Assembly (NCBI GenBank): GCA_035578155.1
Contig: JAPWDM010000008.1
Span: 20,670,598 to 20,734,597, forward strand
Source of the DNA: Brachynemurus nebulosus
Taxonomy: Eukaryota; Arthropoda; Insecta; Neuroptera; Myrmeleontidae
Reading direction: 5' to 3'
Length of the DNA: 64,000 nt
Below the pieces are notes generated by a model. It had not been told where the DNA came from. It saw only the letters and a list, made by a program, of their open reading frames with translations, and made no database searches. Below are positions 23,033 to 34,501 of this stretch, piece by piece. Each line of letters begins with the position of its first letter. The stretch's first letter is position 1. Made by a program: the position numbers and the translations under genes.

Positions 23033-23409
23033 TTATAAATAATTACACATGTGCAAGTAACATTCTTACAATTTATCTCAAAAATTTAAAAAAACTGTAG
23101 TTATTGATTACGAAACCCCACTTAACGTGTGTCTGATATAATGTACCTATATACTCGTATATTTGGCGAATTTTGTACTTTTAACGAGTAATAGTTTTTA
23201 ATTAAAGGGTAATAATTTTTAATAGTATGTAATTATCATTTTTATTACTCTTATTAATTTTTTTTCAAAACCTATAATTTTAATAAATTATTCAAGCGAT
23301 AATTTTTTCATGATCACTTTTATTTAATGTACGGAAGTTACAACTTCCTTGTCAAAATAATAATATGAAATTAAAGATTTGAAATGCTATTACAGTTGTA
23401 CATAATAAT

Positions 23410-23472
23410 AAAGTTTTTCCCCTTAAGAACCCACAAAAAATTATTTGTGGGCCCTTAAGAGGAAAAACTTTA
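23410..23472. repeat. short hairpin
   Basis: AAAGTTTTTCC, CTTAAG and CCCACAAA on the left pair with TTTGTGGG, CTTAAG and GGAAAAACTTT on the right, with small bulges. No function is evident. Confidence 0.7.
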
Positions 23473-23542
23473 CTTATGTATAATCCAGCCCACAGCACGG
23501 CTCAATATAGTGATTTAATTATAGTTGTAACACTAAAATAGA

Positions 23543-23670
23543 TATTGTACAATAAGTGGGAAAAGAGGCTTATTTCTCACGAATATGAGTTTGTTGCGCG
23601 GGCCCGCAGGGCGAGTGCAACAATTCGTATGAGTGAGAAATAAGCTTTTCCCACGTATTTTATACTATAC
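23543..23670. repeat. hairpin element with GC-rich apex
   Basis: AAGTGGGAAAAGAGGCTTAT and TTCTCACGAAT are mirrored by ATTCGTATGAGTGAGAAAT and AAGCTTTTCCCAC. The apex is a GC-rich block (GCGCGGGCCCGCAGGGCG) in very A/T-rich surroundings. Layout and size match 35697-35828 and 57240-57395. Confidence 0.7.
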
Positions 23671-24422
23671 TTTTTCTACGAGCACATTTTTTTTCGAAAA
23701 ATTAGCATAAATAATTAAAATAAAATTTAAATAAGTAGTAAAAATTTTTAAAATTTATAATGTCAATGCTAAGATGCTCAAATTTTTTTCCAAAGCATAC
23801 TTTGAAACTATGGAAACAATAACAAATAATCAACATACATATATGTATATTATTTCTATATATTATATATTAAACTAACGGAACAGCCTACTTTTTTATT
23901 ATATTAAGGCGTGGGAAATAATTTCCCACTGTATTTCCGTACAGTGTGGGCAATTGTTAATTTTTACATATAGTTAGCCGTGCACAAAATGTTACTTTTA
24001 ATAGTAGAAGTAGAAAAAATTATTTTCTAGATTTGATTTGAAGTATACCCAATCTTATTCAAGAAATGAATCCCAAATGTTTTATATCGCTACTTCTCTC
24101 TGTGAACCTCGTATATCAAAAACGACATGTTTTAGGACACACAAATAAAAGATTAAATACTGTATTCATATAGGTATATACTTATCTATATTTATTTATA
24201 AATACAGGTAGCCAACACCAAAGGGTGTAATTAGCATCATTCTTAAGTTCATAGTAACGAAAACACAGATTTAAATATGTTTTTTTTGTGTGTCCAAAAA
24301 TTGGGAGTTTTCAGATACGAGGTTCACAGAGAGAAGTAGTGATATGAAATATGAATTTAAAAAATCTTATTAACCTAACTAACTGCAACACAGCACTGTA
24401 ACCCTTTCAACAATCCAAAACT
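23671..24422. other. A/T-rich non-coding stretch
   Basis: A small palindrome, GTGGGAAATAATTTCCCAC, lies near 23907-23926. CGAGGTTCACAGAGAGAAG at 24320 is repeated inverted near 24092-24112 and may mark a worn TIR pair around a ~230-bp core. No gene. Confidence 0.45.
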
Positions 24423-24665
24423 AATATTATAAATGTGAAAGTGAGTTTGTTTGTTTGTGTGTCTTTCATTCACGCCTCAACTGCTTAACCCACCGACTTC
24501 CAGTTTTGTACAGAGATAGCTTGGGGAACAGAGAATGTTATAAGCTGCCTTTTACTCTAGGAAAATTCCCAAGAAAATATAACACCTCTTAATAGTGACA
24601 CGATGCAAGTAACTTGATGTCATAATTTCAAACACCGCGCGGGCGAGGTCGCGGGTAAGAGCTAT
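24423..24665 (+). mobile_element. worn Helitron-like repeat
   Basis: It starts AATATTATAAATGTGAAAG, has a TTTGTTTGTTTGTGTGTC run, and ends in a CGCGCGGGCGAGGTCGCGGG block and AGAGCTAT. The layout is that of a short Helitron-like element common in insects, but the final CTAG has decayed and the boundaries are soft. Confidence 0.5.
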
Positions 24666-24962
24666 TTACAGCTAAGGTGTATTAGTTGTTAAAATAGTGT
24701 AACAGTTGGACGTTTCGTCATAATAAATTATCACCATCAGCGTGTTAATCATACGAGGGCAATCATAAGGACATCGTCTGACAAAAAAAAATGACTAGTC
24801 ATAATTTACTCAAAGGTTAAATATTATTTCTATGTATTTATAACACCATAGTTATACTTATTTCTAACATTTTTGTTAAAGATAAATAAATAATTATTAA
24901 TACTTATTGTATTTTATATGAAATTAATTTTTTTTTTAATTTGATAGATTAGTCATATAATA

Positions 24963-25130
24963 CAGTAGAATGCCCATTATAAGACTAGTCTAGGGGACGT
25001 AGGGGAAATTTTTCTTGAAAATTTTTTGTGCCCTCACTACCACGCACTTAATTTTGTCTAAAAAGTGATTAAGTGGGGGAAGTTTCAACTGCTGATTGAG
25101 GAGAAGAATCTTATAACGAGTATTCGACTG
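24963..25130. mobile_element. pogo/Tigger-type MITE, TA duplication
   Basis: CAGTAGAATGCCCATTATAA at the left matches the complement of the right end, CAGTCGAATACTCGTTATAA, and TA flanks both ends (24961-24962, 25131-25132). CAGT-type ends with a TA target are usual for pogo/Tigger elements. It is 168 bp and non-coding. Confidence 0.82.
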
Positions 25131-25403
25131 TACTCATATTTAATAACAATTTTATATTATTTATAAAATGGCCTTGAGATTGTAAACATCAGCTGATTGA
25201 TAAAATATTTGAACTAAAATTAAAAAAAAAAAATTCGTCAAGCTCGACGTATAGACATGATGGCTAAATGAAGTTTTTCAGTTTTTTGAATAAAATATAT
25301 GATATTTAAGTACATTTTTTACCGTTTATCTAAAAACAAATAAATAAATATATTCGACAAGATTCCAATACGGGAATAGGCCAGAAGATGTAGCATTTGT
25401 GGG

Positions 25404-25626
25404 CAGGGCCGTACCTACAGTTATTATGAGGGGGCAAACTTTGTTATTGGCGCCCTCCCCGACAAAAATTCAAATTTCAAAATTCAAAAATTCCTGCAAA
25501 AAGCAAGTGACGAGCAAAAAAAACTCAAATTTAACATTTTGACGTCCCCGAACTTGCACTTTTACCGACCCCCTAATACCTTCAGGGGGCACGTGCCCCG
25601 GCTGCCCTTCTTTAGATCCGGCCCTG
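25404..25626. mobile_element. hAT MITE with 7-of-8 target duplication
   Basis: It starts CAGGGCCGTACC and ends GATCCGGCCCTG. The flanks TTTGTGGG (25396-25403) and TTTGTGAG (25627-25634) differ at one base. The interior GTGACGAGCAAAAAAA resembles the family-A MITEs at 14071 and 26931. The frames through it are not genes. Confidence 0.87.
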
Positions 25627-25634
25627 TTTGTGAG

Positions 25635-26922
25635 GATGTGATAGACGGACATGACGAAATTGTAAGGAGTCCGAAATTTTTTATTCGATACCCTAAAAAA
25701 AATGAATTTAAAATTGCACAAATTCACTTAACTATAATATGGTACAAAATTTTGCAGATTTCTATTTCTTAACTTCTGAAAATATAAATTTTCTGTACTA
25801 CGGAATTTTATTAAGACTTTCATCAGTAGAAGATATGTAAAATAGGTATATTACATAACTGAGATTGTAAGTTGCGTGATTACGCAAATGTGTAATATGC
25901 CTTACATCCGAGTTGCATGCTATACTTAATCTACGACTAAGATGAAATTCACAATAAATAATACCTGTAAAAATTTGGTACAAATACAATAGCTTAAAAT
26001 TATGTAATAACAATATTCAATTGTCAGAAAACAGTTTTGCACAGCTGTGGTTCTTTACACACAGTTGCGCGTAAAGAATAAAATTTTGCACACCCCAATG
26101 TAAAACATAGCTTACCTAGATCGTATTTTGTATAATGAATAACCACTTACAGCGGTAAACGTAGATAGAAATTATCACATATCTGTTGTAAAACATAATT
26201 ATTATATCTACCTATAAAATGATTCATTACAAGTAGATATTATTCAAGAGAAGAATAATATCTACCTACTAAAAATAGAACATACTCGTATATAAGTACT
26301 TAAAGTACCATACATACATGTTTATTTCCTTTATGGATATTTTAATTCATTCATTTTTTTGAAAAGTATATTTATTTTATGACAGGGCATTGTTCGATTA
26401 AAAAACAGGCCGTCTCTACAACCATTTTAAACATAAAACAGAAAAATTGTACATTTTTTTTTTTTACAAAATGAAAAGAACCTGATATAGTCCACTTTTG
26501 TTACACAATACGACATTTTTGAATATTGTACACTTATTTTAAGTATAATGTAGGTTTAAGTGTACACATACTTGTGTACTCTATTGTAATATTTTTTTTA
26601 AAGTACATTTTCGTACATCAAAACGTAAATAATTGTATGATTGTTCATTTTTTGAAAAAAGGAAAAAAGAAATTTTGGTAATTGTCATTGAAAACAAAAG
26701 AGTTTCCTTATTTTGTTTTTTTCGTTTTTATTTTTATTGAAATTTTCAAAAAATTTAAACAAAAAATGATTTTCTTTTGATGTTTCTATGTAAAAGAAAA
26801 AATATATTAAAAGTGTAATTCTAGGTTATTGACTTTAGGTTGCTAAAGTTTGCGATACTTTTACAGAAAGGAACAATTCTGTGATTTGATAAATAATCAA
26901 ATCAGTACTGTTGTGATTTAGT
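25635..26922. other. A/T-rich non-coding stretch
   Basis: A 13-bp perfect hairpin, GTAGATATTATTC, lies at 26233-26265. A CTTTAC/GTAAAG hairpin lies near 26050-26078. No gene, and no element with clear ends. Confidence 0.45.
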
Positions 26923-26930
26923 AGCTAGGG

Positions 26931-27257
26931 CGCCGGATTAACCCTGAGTCCGCCCCTAGGCACCTTGAAAAATGCCGCCCCCTACTCCTAAAAAAAGGAA
27001 ACGAGCAAAAAGGAAACGAGAAAAACGTCAATCACTAATTTTTCCTCCCTTTTTTAAAAGTTTGCCACCCTTAGTCCTACCATTTTTACAAATTTTCTCT
27101 TAAAAAAAATGAGTGGCGAGCAAAAAAAAAAAAAAAAACGTTAATTACTCATTTTTCCGCCCTATTTTAAAATTTTTTCCGCCATATTTACCGCCCCCCA
27201 AAAATCTCCCGCCCCTAGGCCATTGCCTAGGGTGGCCTACTGGCTAAGCTGGCTCTG
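26931..27257. mobile_element. hAT MITE, family A copy 2
   Basis: This is the same family as 14071-14386 (ATTAACCCTGAGTCCGCCCC, CCTTGAAAAATGCCGCC). It is flanked by a perfect 8-bp duplication AGCTAGGG (26923-26930, 27258-27265). The left tip CGCCGGATT is shorter by three bases than the other copy, apparently a post-insertion deletion. Confidence 0.9.
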
Positions 27258-27265
27258 AGCTAGGG

Positions 27266-27843
27266 TTATCAGTTAATCAGAATTTACGAGATTCCGTCTA
27301 CAGAAATTGCAGGAGTTTGTTCTGAAAATGAATTTTATGTTAGTTCAAAGTTTTTCTAACGAAAACACTTCGTAAACAGACCAGTCTTTTAATACATTAA
27401 CGACTACTTGCACCAATTTGGTTCATACTGTGTTCCGATATGAACCGCATGACTTCACATGAGCAAAGTACAGCTGAATCTTTTCAAAAAATCGCACAAA
27501 AAAATATTCAAAAACTTCATAAATAGCTATAAAAAGTATAATTCGTTCCATATTGTAAAAAAAAAATTATGCTGTCCTTATCTACCGATTCATAAAAAAT
27601 ACAAACTCAAAACGCTCAGAACCTCGCGATTTCCATAGAAGTTGCTTTTCTAAACAAGATAAAGCATTAATTTACACGAGAACATTTTTTTTTCATTTTT
27701 ATAATATTATGAAAATTGTGATAAATACATCTGTAAAAAAAACTTAATGATGCAATGACTTATATTCTTATGCAATGTACTAAAATTCAATGCTTAAAAA
27801 TCAGTAATTTTATCAAAGTAAATTATTATAATTAATGTTTAGA
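27266..27843. other. non-coding stretch
   Basis: No gene or clear repeat is seen. Confidence 0.4.
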
Positions 27844-28099
27844 TTTGAAGACATGAGTGGATGAAAGTGTTATGTAACATTTTTTCAAAAATTCATTTTT
27901 TGCCAAGTTTTGAAATATTCTATGTTGAGGTATCATATATTAAAATTTGGTTTCATTAGGTTCAATAGTTTTGTAGAAATTCAATAAGAAACATGTGCTA
28001 TTGCATGGGAAGTATATGTAAATAAAAACTTTCAAACGATTCTGCTGTAAAATTATAAAAAAATGTTACATAACACCTTCATACACTCATGTCTTCATT
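27844..28099. mobile_element. MITE family B, copy 1 (uninterrupted)
   Basis: GAAGACATGAGTGGATGAAA and GTTATGTAACATTTTT at the left are inverted at the right (AAAATGTTACATAACACC, CATGTCTTC). It is about 256 bp. Copy 2 at 51620-52039 is the same element carrying an insertion, so this copy serves as its empty-site reference. The target duplication is not clear here. Confidence 0.82.
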
Positions 28100-29340
28100 T
28101 CTTACTTTCTCTTGCTTTTGATTCACATTATGCACTTTAATGGCCATTTTTTTTTTTAAAAAAAACCGCATAAAAGAGGTTCAACTATAATTTTAATTTT
28201 TTTGGAAAATATTTTTAAAATCGACTTTTAAATTGAAAATTACAACTCTTATTAATTTTATGTATACAAAATAAAATTGTAGAAATGCAATTTATTTCTG
28301 GAACGTAAATTTTCAAAACTATATTAAATTAACAAACAATGTGTTGTGCCGTGCAAAATGGTGATGGTGACGGTGTAAATATTATGTGACGTTAATAAAA
28401 TTTCTGTCTGCCAGTGACGTGTTCTCTGTCACATTAAAGTTTATTAATTACAGCAGCGAGTTGAAATTGAACGTAGAGCAATAATATATTACTTAACATT
28501 TTAAACTCTAATTGGAAATAATAAAGTTAAACTGTTTTAAAATATTTAAATATGTAAATGGAACTCGATAAATTTCTATTTTTGTTATTGGTTCAATTTA
28601 TTTTACAGAGTAGTCCAAATTTATGTTCATTATTTTTATTTTAAATTGTGTTTTCGAAACTTCGTCCCTAATTGAAGTTTATTTTTTAAACAGCCACCCC
28701 ACCCATTGTAACGCCATTTTGTCCTTAAAATAATATGGACCTTTGGTGCCACCTTTCATTCAAGTTTCATCGATTTTTTCATAAACAAAATCTGGCGAAA
28801 ATTAAAAAGAATCAAAATCTTTTTCGACTTTTTTAAAGTGTTAAAAATGATGATAACTCCAGAACCACTGAATAAAATCTGACAAAATTTTGCTCTATTT
28901 AATGTCCCGTGCATAGAATTTTTTTGAGCCTGATTTCATACTTCTAACCGCAGTAAATCTGGAGGTATTCATTGATCTAGACGCCAGTGGGTCTATGTCA
29001 ATCCAACACATTTTTTGCATAAATTTAATAAATTTTGCATTTATTATCATATCTCAACCTGTTTTAAAATTATAGCTATGTAAATTTTCAAAAAGCCTGC
29101 GAAATCGGTTGCATATCGTATTTTCAAACTGCTCTAGAAGCTCTTCTGATTGAGATATTGAGCTGGGGAGGGGATGGTATCATTTTACAGCATTTTGCAA
29201 GGCCTTTACTATGATATACTACATAGCGGTAAAAGTTAGTGTCAGAGTTAAAATCTTATTTTTAAATTTCACAGAGTACATTTTGAAAAAAAATTGTCTA
29301 GAAATAGCTAGTACAGTAGATTGTAGTGCCATCTCTCAGC
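28100..29340. other. non-coding stretch with an old repeat
   Basis: CCACCCCACCCATTGTAACG near 28692 resembles the unit repeated at 62340-62560 (CCACCCACTGTCACGCCAC). The remainder to 29330 reads like a worn dispersed repeat but has no second copy in the window. No gene. Confidence 0.4.
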
Positions 29341-29348
29341 TCTGTATC

Positions 29349-29890
29349 TAAAGCTTGGATACCGGTATTCCGGTACTACCGAAAAACCGGAATACCGGAA
29401 ATTTTTTAACGTTTTGTAAAACCGATATTAAAATTTCAAATACCGGTATTTCGGTTTCGGTATTAACAAAATCAAATACTTTATATATTACATATTTTGA
29501 ATATTTTTTTTACGTTAGATTTACAACATAAATTTTATTACAATGTTTTTAGTTTCGCTTAATGTTTTCCATATGTGCAGATGCCCAGATATCTTATACT
29601 TATTCATATTTTTTCATAATTCTGAAATATTTTTAAGTATATTTCTATAAGAAAAAATACACAATTATGTAGTTTGTTATTATTACTGTTAAAATCCAAA
29701 GATCATGTAGTTTGTTTTTATTACTGTTACTAATTAATTTTATTAAATGATTTTTAATGTTTTTTCCTTTTTTCTATACTATCTTCATTCAGTACCGAAA
29801 AAATACCGAAATACCGGAATTCCGGTATTTTAAATGCTAATACCGAATAAATACCGGTATGATAAAAAGACACCGGTATTCCAAGCCCTA
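29349..29890. mobile_element. hAT element rich in ATACCGG, perfect duplication
   Basis: The left end TAAAGCTTGGATACCGG and the complement of the right end, TAGGGCTTGGAATACCGG, form the TIR. The 8-bp duplication TCTGTATC is exact (29341-29348, 29891-29898). Many ATACCGG or CCGGTAT units lie near both ends and may be transposase sites. The middle is A/T-rich and non-coding. Confidence 0.92.
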
Positions 29891-29925
29891 TCTGTATCAC
29901 TGAAAGAAGAAATTTCAAAACTTAA

Positions 29926-30848
29926 CCCTAGAATCATACGTACTCGTCAAAAAGACGAACGAACTTCTCTACCTGCTCCAATACTACAACTTGTTGTTGC
30001 CTGCTTGCTGTGAAACTCCTGATATTTAATTTATTTGTTATTATAACACATAAGACGTATAAATTTTGTTTATAGCTATTGTCGTTTTTTTTATACTGAA
30101 ATAGTGTGCGTCAAAAGGACGACGATGTATAATTAACCTATATTTTTTTTAAAGATTTTGTATTCCACATATAAAAGTTTTCCTAATTTTTCTAAAATTT
30201 ATTAAAGATATGGTTGTTATAATTAATTTATTCAATGATTATGATAATGTGAAAGATGATTACAGCTGTTTGACTTATAGAGACGACATAATACTGAAGT
30301 TTTAATATATATTGAATCGAAAACTAAAGAATGCGTTTCAAGTGACTTAATAAAAGGTTAACAATTTATTTTGTGGAAAATATTTTAATTTTTATTATTT
30401 TTTGAAGTCTTATTCGAAAAATTACTAACAAATTTTAGAAAATTTACAAATGTGCCTAATGGGGAAATAACTACATATCTATAGGAATATTTATGACTGA
30501 GAAATTTCACATTCTGTAAAGTCACACATGTCCACTGACTCATAATAGTTCATAAATTAATTATGTGAAAGACATGTTTTATGATACAACTGATGTATTT
30601 ATCTATTTTTTAATTTTTATAGTGAAAATATGCTTTGATAAAAAGATTAAAAAAATTAATAAATATTTATATTAAGAAATTTTAGCCAAATCCAATTTTT
30701 TAAATATTTTGTTCACTTTTGTAGTATTGTTATGTAAAAAAAATGTTTTTTGCAAATAAACTCTAAAACTCCCCGTAAAAAGTCCATTCGTCGAAACGAC
30801 GCCGATGTATGATTAACTTGACTCGTAGACCAACGTATGATTCTAGGG
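29926..30848. mobile_element. non-autonomous piggyBac element
   Basis: It starts CCCTAGAATCATACGT and ends ACGTATGATTCTAGGG, flanked by TTAA on both sides (29922-29925, 30849-30852). This is the signature of piggyBac insertion. Subterminal GTCAAAAAGACG, GTCAAAAGGACGACG and GTCGAAACGACG motifs recur. It is 923 bp with no open transposase. Confidence 0.93.
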
Positions 30849-30871
30849 TTAATAATTTTGGTGTACAAATT

Positions 30872-31888
30872 ACACAGGCCAACGACTAAAAAACTTTTTT
30901 AATACTTTAACCATATTTTTATGGATTTTAGTGTGCTGAATCTGAAAATAACAATAAAATTGCTGTATCACCCACCATTTCCCTACATTTTACATCATAA
31001 ACCTTTATATTCAAAAAATAGTTCAGAAAATTAATGCAATCAATATAATATCAAATATGCGAAAGCCAGCGATCCAATATCGTATAATGAATATAATATC
31101 TTATAATTCCAATATCTTAGCTCAAAGTTCCCGCATTTATCAGAAGCAAAGTTACAAGAGGGCGTCTTCATTGGCCCTGATATAAGAAAAATGATGTTTG
31201 ACTCTGATTTTGAATTACATATAACAGTGAAAGAGAAAGACGCTTGAATTGCTTTCAAGGAAGTTGTTAACAAGTTTTTGGGTAACAAAAAAGACCCAGA
31301 CTATAATATAACCATTGTATCTAATATGCTTAAGCGCTTCAAGAATTTGGGATGTTTAACGAGCTTAAAGGTTCATTTTTAAACAGCCAGCTAGACTACT
31401 TTCTGGACAATTTAGGAGCTGTCAGTGAGGAACAAGGAGAATGTTTCCACCAGGATATCAAGATAATGGAAAAACGCTATCAGGGACATTGGAACACCAG
31501 GATGATGGGTGATTACTGTTGGTCCTTTCACCGAGAAAGTCAGCAAGCGGCACACAGAAGAAGAAGCCACATCCGAAGCTTCAAAGAAAAGAGAGAAAGA
31601 AAATATAAGCCCATGGACTCTTAAAACCTTCATAAAACTTAGTATTAGGAATAAAAATATATTTTATGTGTTAAAATAAAGTTCTGTTTGTCTTGTACAA
31701 GTTATTTTTTTTCCATTCCTATAGAATATTAGCATATTTCATTAAATCTGACATAGCCAAAATGTGACAAAACTGTGGGTGATACAAAATAATGAAATCC
31801 AAATTTGGATTTAGCACCCAAAAAAATATAAAGATCACCTATTAACATTAAAAAAGTTTTTTATGACCTTAATTTTGCAGGCCTGTGT
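30872..31888. mobile_element. DNA transposon with ~100-bp TIR and a decayed gene
   Basis: ACACAGGCC and AAAAAACTTTTTTAAT then GTATCACCCAC at the left are mirrored at the right by GTGGGTGATAC, ATTAAAAAAGTTTTTT and GGCCTGTGT. Target duplication is unclear. It encloses the pseudogene at 31128-31624, which makes that gene the likely (dead) transposase or passenger of this element. It lies 23 bp from the piggyBac element. Confidence 0.75.
31128..31624 (+). pseudogene. decayed transposon-borne gene of a widespread arthropod family
   Basis: Two frames must be followed. The upstream part (FPHLSEAKLQEGVFIGPDIR, then DA, stop, IAFKEVVNKFLGN) has a TGA near 31246. After a shift near 31345-31370 the frame at 31352-31624 continues with LDYFLDNLGAVSEEQGECFH, QDIKIMEKRYQGHWNTRMM and DYCWSFHRE. 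From memory, GAVS-E-GE-FHQDI and RYQG-W motifs occur in an uncharacterised repeat-borne protein common in arthropods, usually continuing into a basic tail as here (RRRSHIRSFKEKRERK). AATAAA follows the stop at about 31675. It is dead because of a stop and a frameshift. Its biochemical role is unknown to me. Confidence 0.65.
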
Positions 31889-32599
31889 TATTAAAACTGA
31901 CATTGCCATAATTATCTGAAAAATCATAGTTATTCGCAACGAATTTTTAACTTTTAACACTTAACATACGTAAATTTTATTAACATGTGTAAAATTTCCA
32001 TCCTACCCTTTTCTGAGGTTCGTTAGGTTCTAAAGCATAAACCTAAATTGATCTGATCACCATACATACTTTCCCTTTTTTATTTACGGTTGTGGACTAT
32101 AATCTTCGGGAAAGTAAAAAATGATCATAACATTTTGTATATAATACAGAGATCACTTCATATGGGACTCGTGGGAGTATCAATTTAATAACAATGAAAG
32201 AAATGAACAACAATTGTTGTAATAATAGTATATAATGTAATAAAATAAAATAAAAATAAATTATAATTATTTAATTTTATTTAATTTAAATCCATGTGCT
32301 TAGTTTTCAAGTAAAGTGAATGTGTGATATTTTTATATTATAAAAGAAATGTTTCGTCTTTTATGAATGGAACAGAGCATAGAAATATTTAAATTAATAA
32401 TTCAGTTAAGTGCACTGTTAAGTGAAGTTAAAAAGGCGTGTTTCAATTTTAAAATAGTTTAAAGGAAGTGGCGATTTTATACACTTCCATTTTTAAAATT
32501 CCGTAGTCCACTCATTCATCTATCACATCCTCTCAGTTTCTACATCTTTTGGTTTATGAACCAAAAAAAAAAAATTACCCGCTGTCGTATTCTAAAGTT
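31889..32599. other. A/T-rich non-coding stretch
   Basis: Runs of AATAAAATAAAATAAAAATA lie at 32238-32262. No gene or repeat ends are seen. Confidence 0.45.
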
Positions 32600-32830
32600 C
32601 TTCAAAATTGCTTGCAGTGCGTTCTCCCCAATTTACACAGGATAAAGGCTTAAAAACGTATATTTTGGTAAAAACCAAATTTTTTGAGATTCCAGGCATT
32701 GGATGTGTCTGGCAAAAGAACTCATCTAAAAGTTTGGGACTTCCAATGTTTTTAACAAATTTCGTAATTAGTAGAATGTTTTGCTCGAGAGTTATCGTGC
32801 AGACATACATGTCTAATCTTTATTTGATAT
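32600..32830 (+). mobile_element. MITE family S fragment
   Basis: GTTTGGGACTTCCAATG, AACAAATTTCGTAA and CTCGAGAGTTATCGTGCAG match the middle of the reference copy (9170-9285). There is no TA tract and no right half next to it; a right-end piece (GCGGCTGTAATAGCTGAATT) lies at about 33550-33575. The minus-strand frame here is not a gene. Confidence 0.65.
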
Positions 32831-32869
32831 AAAATATGAATTTTATTTGGATATGTAGATCATATTTAA

Positions 32870-33545
32870 TTGTACTAATATTGCTACAAAAAACAAATTT
32901 GTGGCTTAAATATTCGATTCTGGCTTTTCATTAGAGTAACCACCTCTTTTCTTGATGACCCGTTCACAAATTCTGAACATCCTGTCTAATATTTTGTCAA
33001 AATATCCTTTCTCGAATTTTTTCATTCATCTTTTAAGAATGTCCAGAGCTGTACTACACTAGATGGAAAACGATTTTTCGCCAGCTACGCAGCTACTTGA
33101 AGAGAACAAATTATCTGTTGTGTCATTAACGAGACGGTAATAAAACTAATGTCCGACCGAAACAGGATTTGCAGCCGAAACCGAAACCGAAACTTATGAA
33201 ATCTAGTGTATGTACGAGACACGAACTCGCCCGAACGAAGAGCGATAATTCACGAATACTGAGTTTCGGTGCGGCCGAAGTTTCGGCTCATTTTTGGTCG
33301 AAAATGGCCGAAACCGAAACCGAAAGTTCCATCGGTCACTAAATAAAACATGTGCATTAATAAAGAACAATACGAGAGACTACCGACAAATGATATAAAA
33401 GATTTCAAAGTTTTTATAATTGTTAATTGTTGGTACGAACTAATTTATTTCAATTACAAACTAACTTTTTAAAATATCTGGAAAAGAAATTTTGTAATCT
33501 GCAAAAATATATTTGCTTCCAAACTTTTGTACGGTAGTGTACGTA
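32870..33545 (-). pseudogene. Tc1-like transposon relic, interrupted by a hAT MITE
   Basis: On the minus strand 33060-32920 encodes a Tc1-type C-terminus: KKFEKGYFDKILDRMFRICE, then RVIKKRGGYSNE, then a stop. A TGA lies just upstream in the same frame. The 5-prime end of the element is probably at 33545, where the minus strand reads TACGTACACTACCGTACAAA followed by GTTTGGAAGC, a Tc1-like terminus. The other terminus is not clear and most of the catalytic region is missing. The hAT MITE at 33147-33341 lies inside it. Confidence 0.65.
33147..33341. mobile_element. hAT MITE inside the Tc1 relic
   Basis: Ends are TAATGTCCGACCGAAAC and, complemented, TAGTGACCGATGG. The 8-bp duplication AATAAAAC is perfect (33139-33146, 33342-33349). 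CCGAAACCGAAACCGAAA arrays lie next to both ends. At 195 bp it is younger than the Tc1 relic it interrupts. Confidence 0.9.
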
Positions 33546-33575
33546 TATAGCGGCTGTAATAGCTGAATTTTCCGT

Positions 33576-34019
33576 TTGGGAATTCAAATTCCTGCCGATT
33601 CATTCTATTTTACGGTATCCCATTGACTGACTGATAAATCAGTCGTCCTCTGTGTGTATTTATGTCATTTATATTTTACGAACTTGCTGTGTTTGTTTTC
33701 TTTATCGTTTTCTCTCTTAAAAGCCAAAGAAAAACGTTTTATCATACCGTGACAAAATACATAGTACACCATTCACGCCCGCAATAGTCTACATATATTT
33801 ATTTTAACCAATGGTTTCTCACACGGATAAATAGGCAAATACAATATAATATGTAGATGGACCGTCGGACCGCATACAAACAGTGACATCTAGTTAAATA
33901 TTAAAATTAACCGTTTATTGACGTGCGTGGATGTGTGTGTGACGGTGTTTAAAATATGTACAGGGTGTTCAGTTGATAATCCACCGAAATTTGCGCAAGA
34001 ATTGTTTGCTTGCTATTAG
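33576..34019. other. non-coding stretch
   Basis: No gene or clear repeat is seen. Confidence 0.4.
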
Positions 34020-34100
34020 GCGTACGTAACAGTGCATCGATTCGCTGTGTCCGGGCGATGACGAGTTCGATCCTGGGTGCATGTAACTTTTTTTTTTTTT
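34020..34100 (+). repeat. possible tRNA-like SINE fragment
   Basis: GAGTTCGATCCTGGG at 34068-34082 is close to a polymerase III B box and is followed by a T run (34089-34100) that could act as a terminator. The A-box half and stems are not convincing. Confidence 0.3.
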
Positions 34101-34493
34101 TAAATTTAGTTTAAATTAATTTTGTTAAATACAGAACGAATGAATTGAAAGAAAAAAATTCGCCAGGTGCTGGCTGGACTACACAAAATTAGTGTTCCGT
34201 AGTTATTGCAAAGGAAATTATGAGAATGATAAACCGTAATGAATATACATTAACCTACATATGAATATACATATACCTAATGAATATACATATACTAATG
34301 AATATACATATACCTACTTAATTTTCGTATAGATATTTTATTTTGGAAATTGTGAAAAATTCTAGTCACTATTAACCGGTATATAAAAAATTTACATGAT
34401 TTTTTAAAAAGTTGTTTATAATATTTAAATTTCTTCATGTAAATGTGAGTAATACATTCGAAGTTATCTTTTCCTATTTCAAATTGGTAATTT
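34101..34493. other. non-coding stretch with short direct repeats
   Basis: AATGAATATACATATACCTA units are repeated three to four times near 34238-34318. No gene. Confidence 0.5.
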
Positions 34494-34501
34494 ATTATAG
34501 G

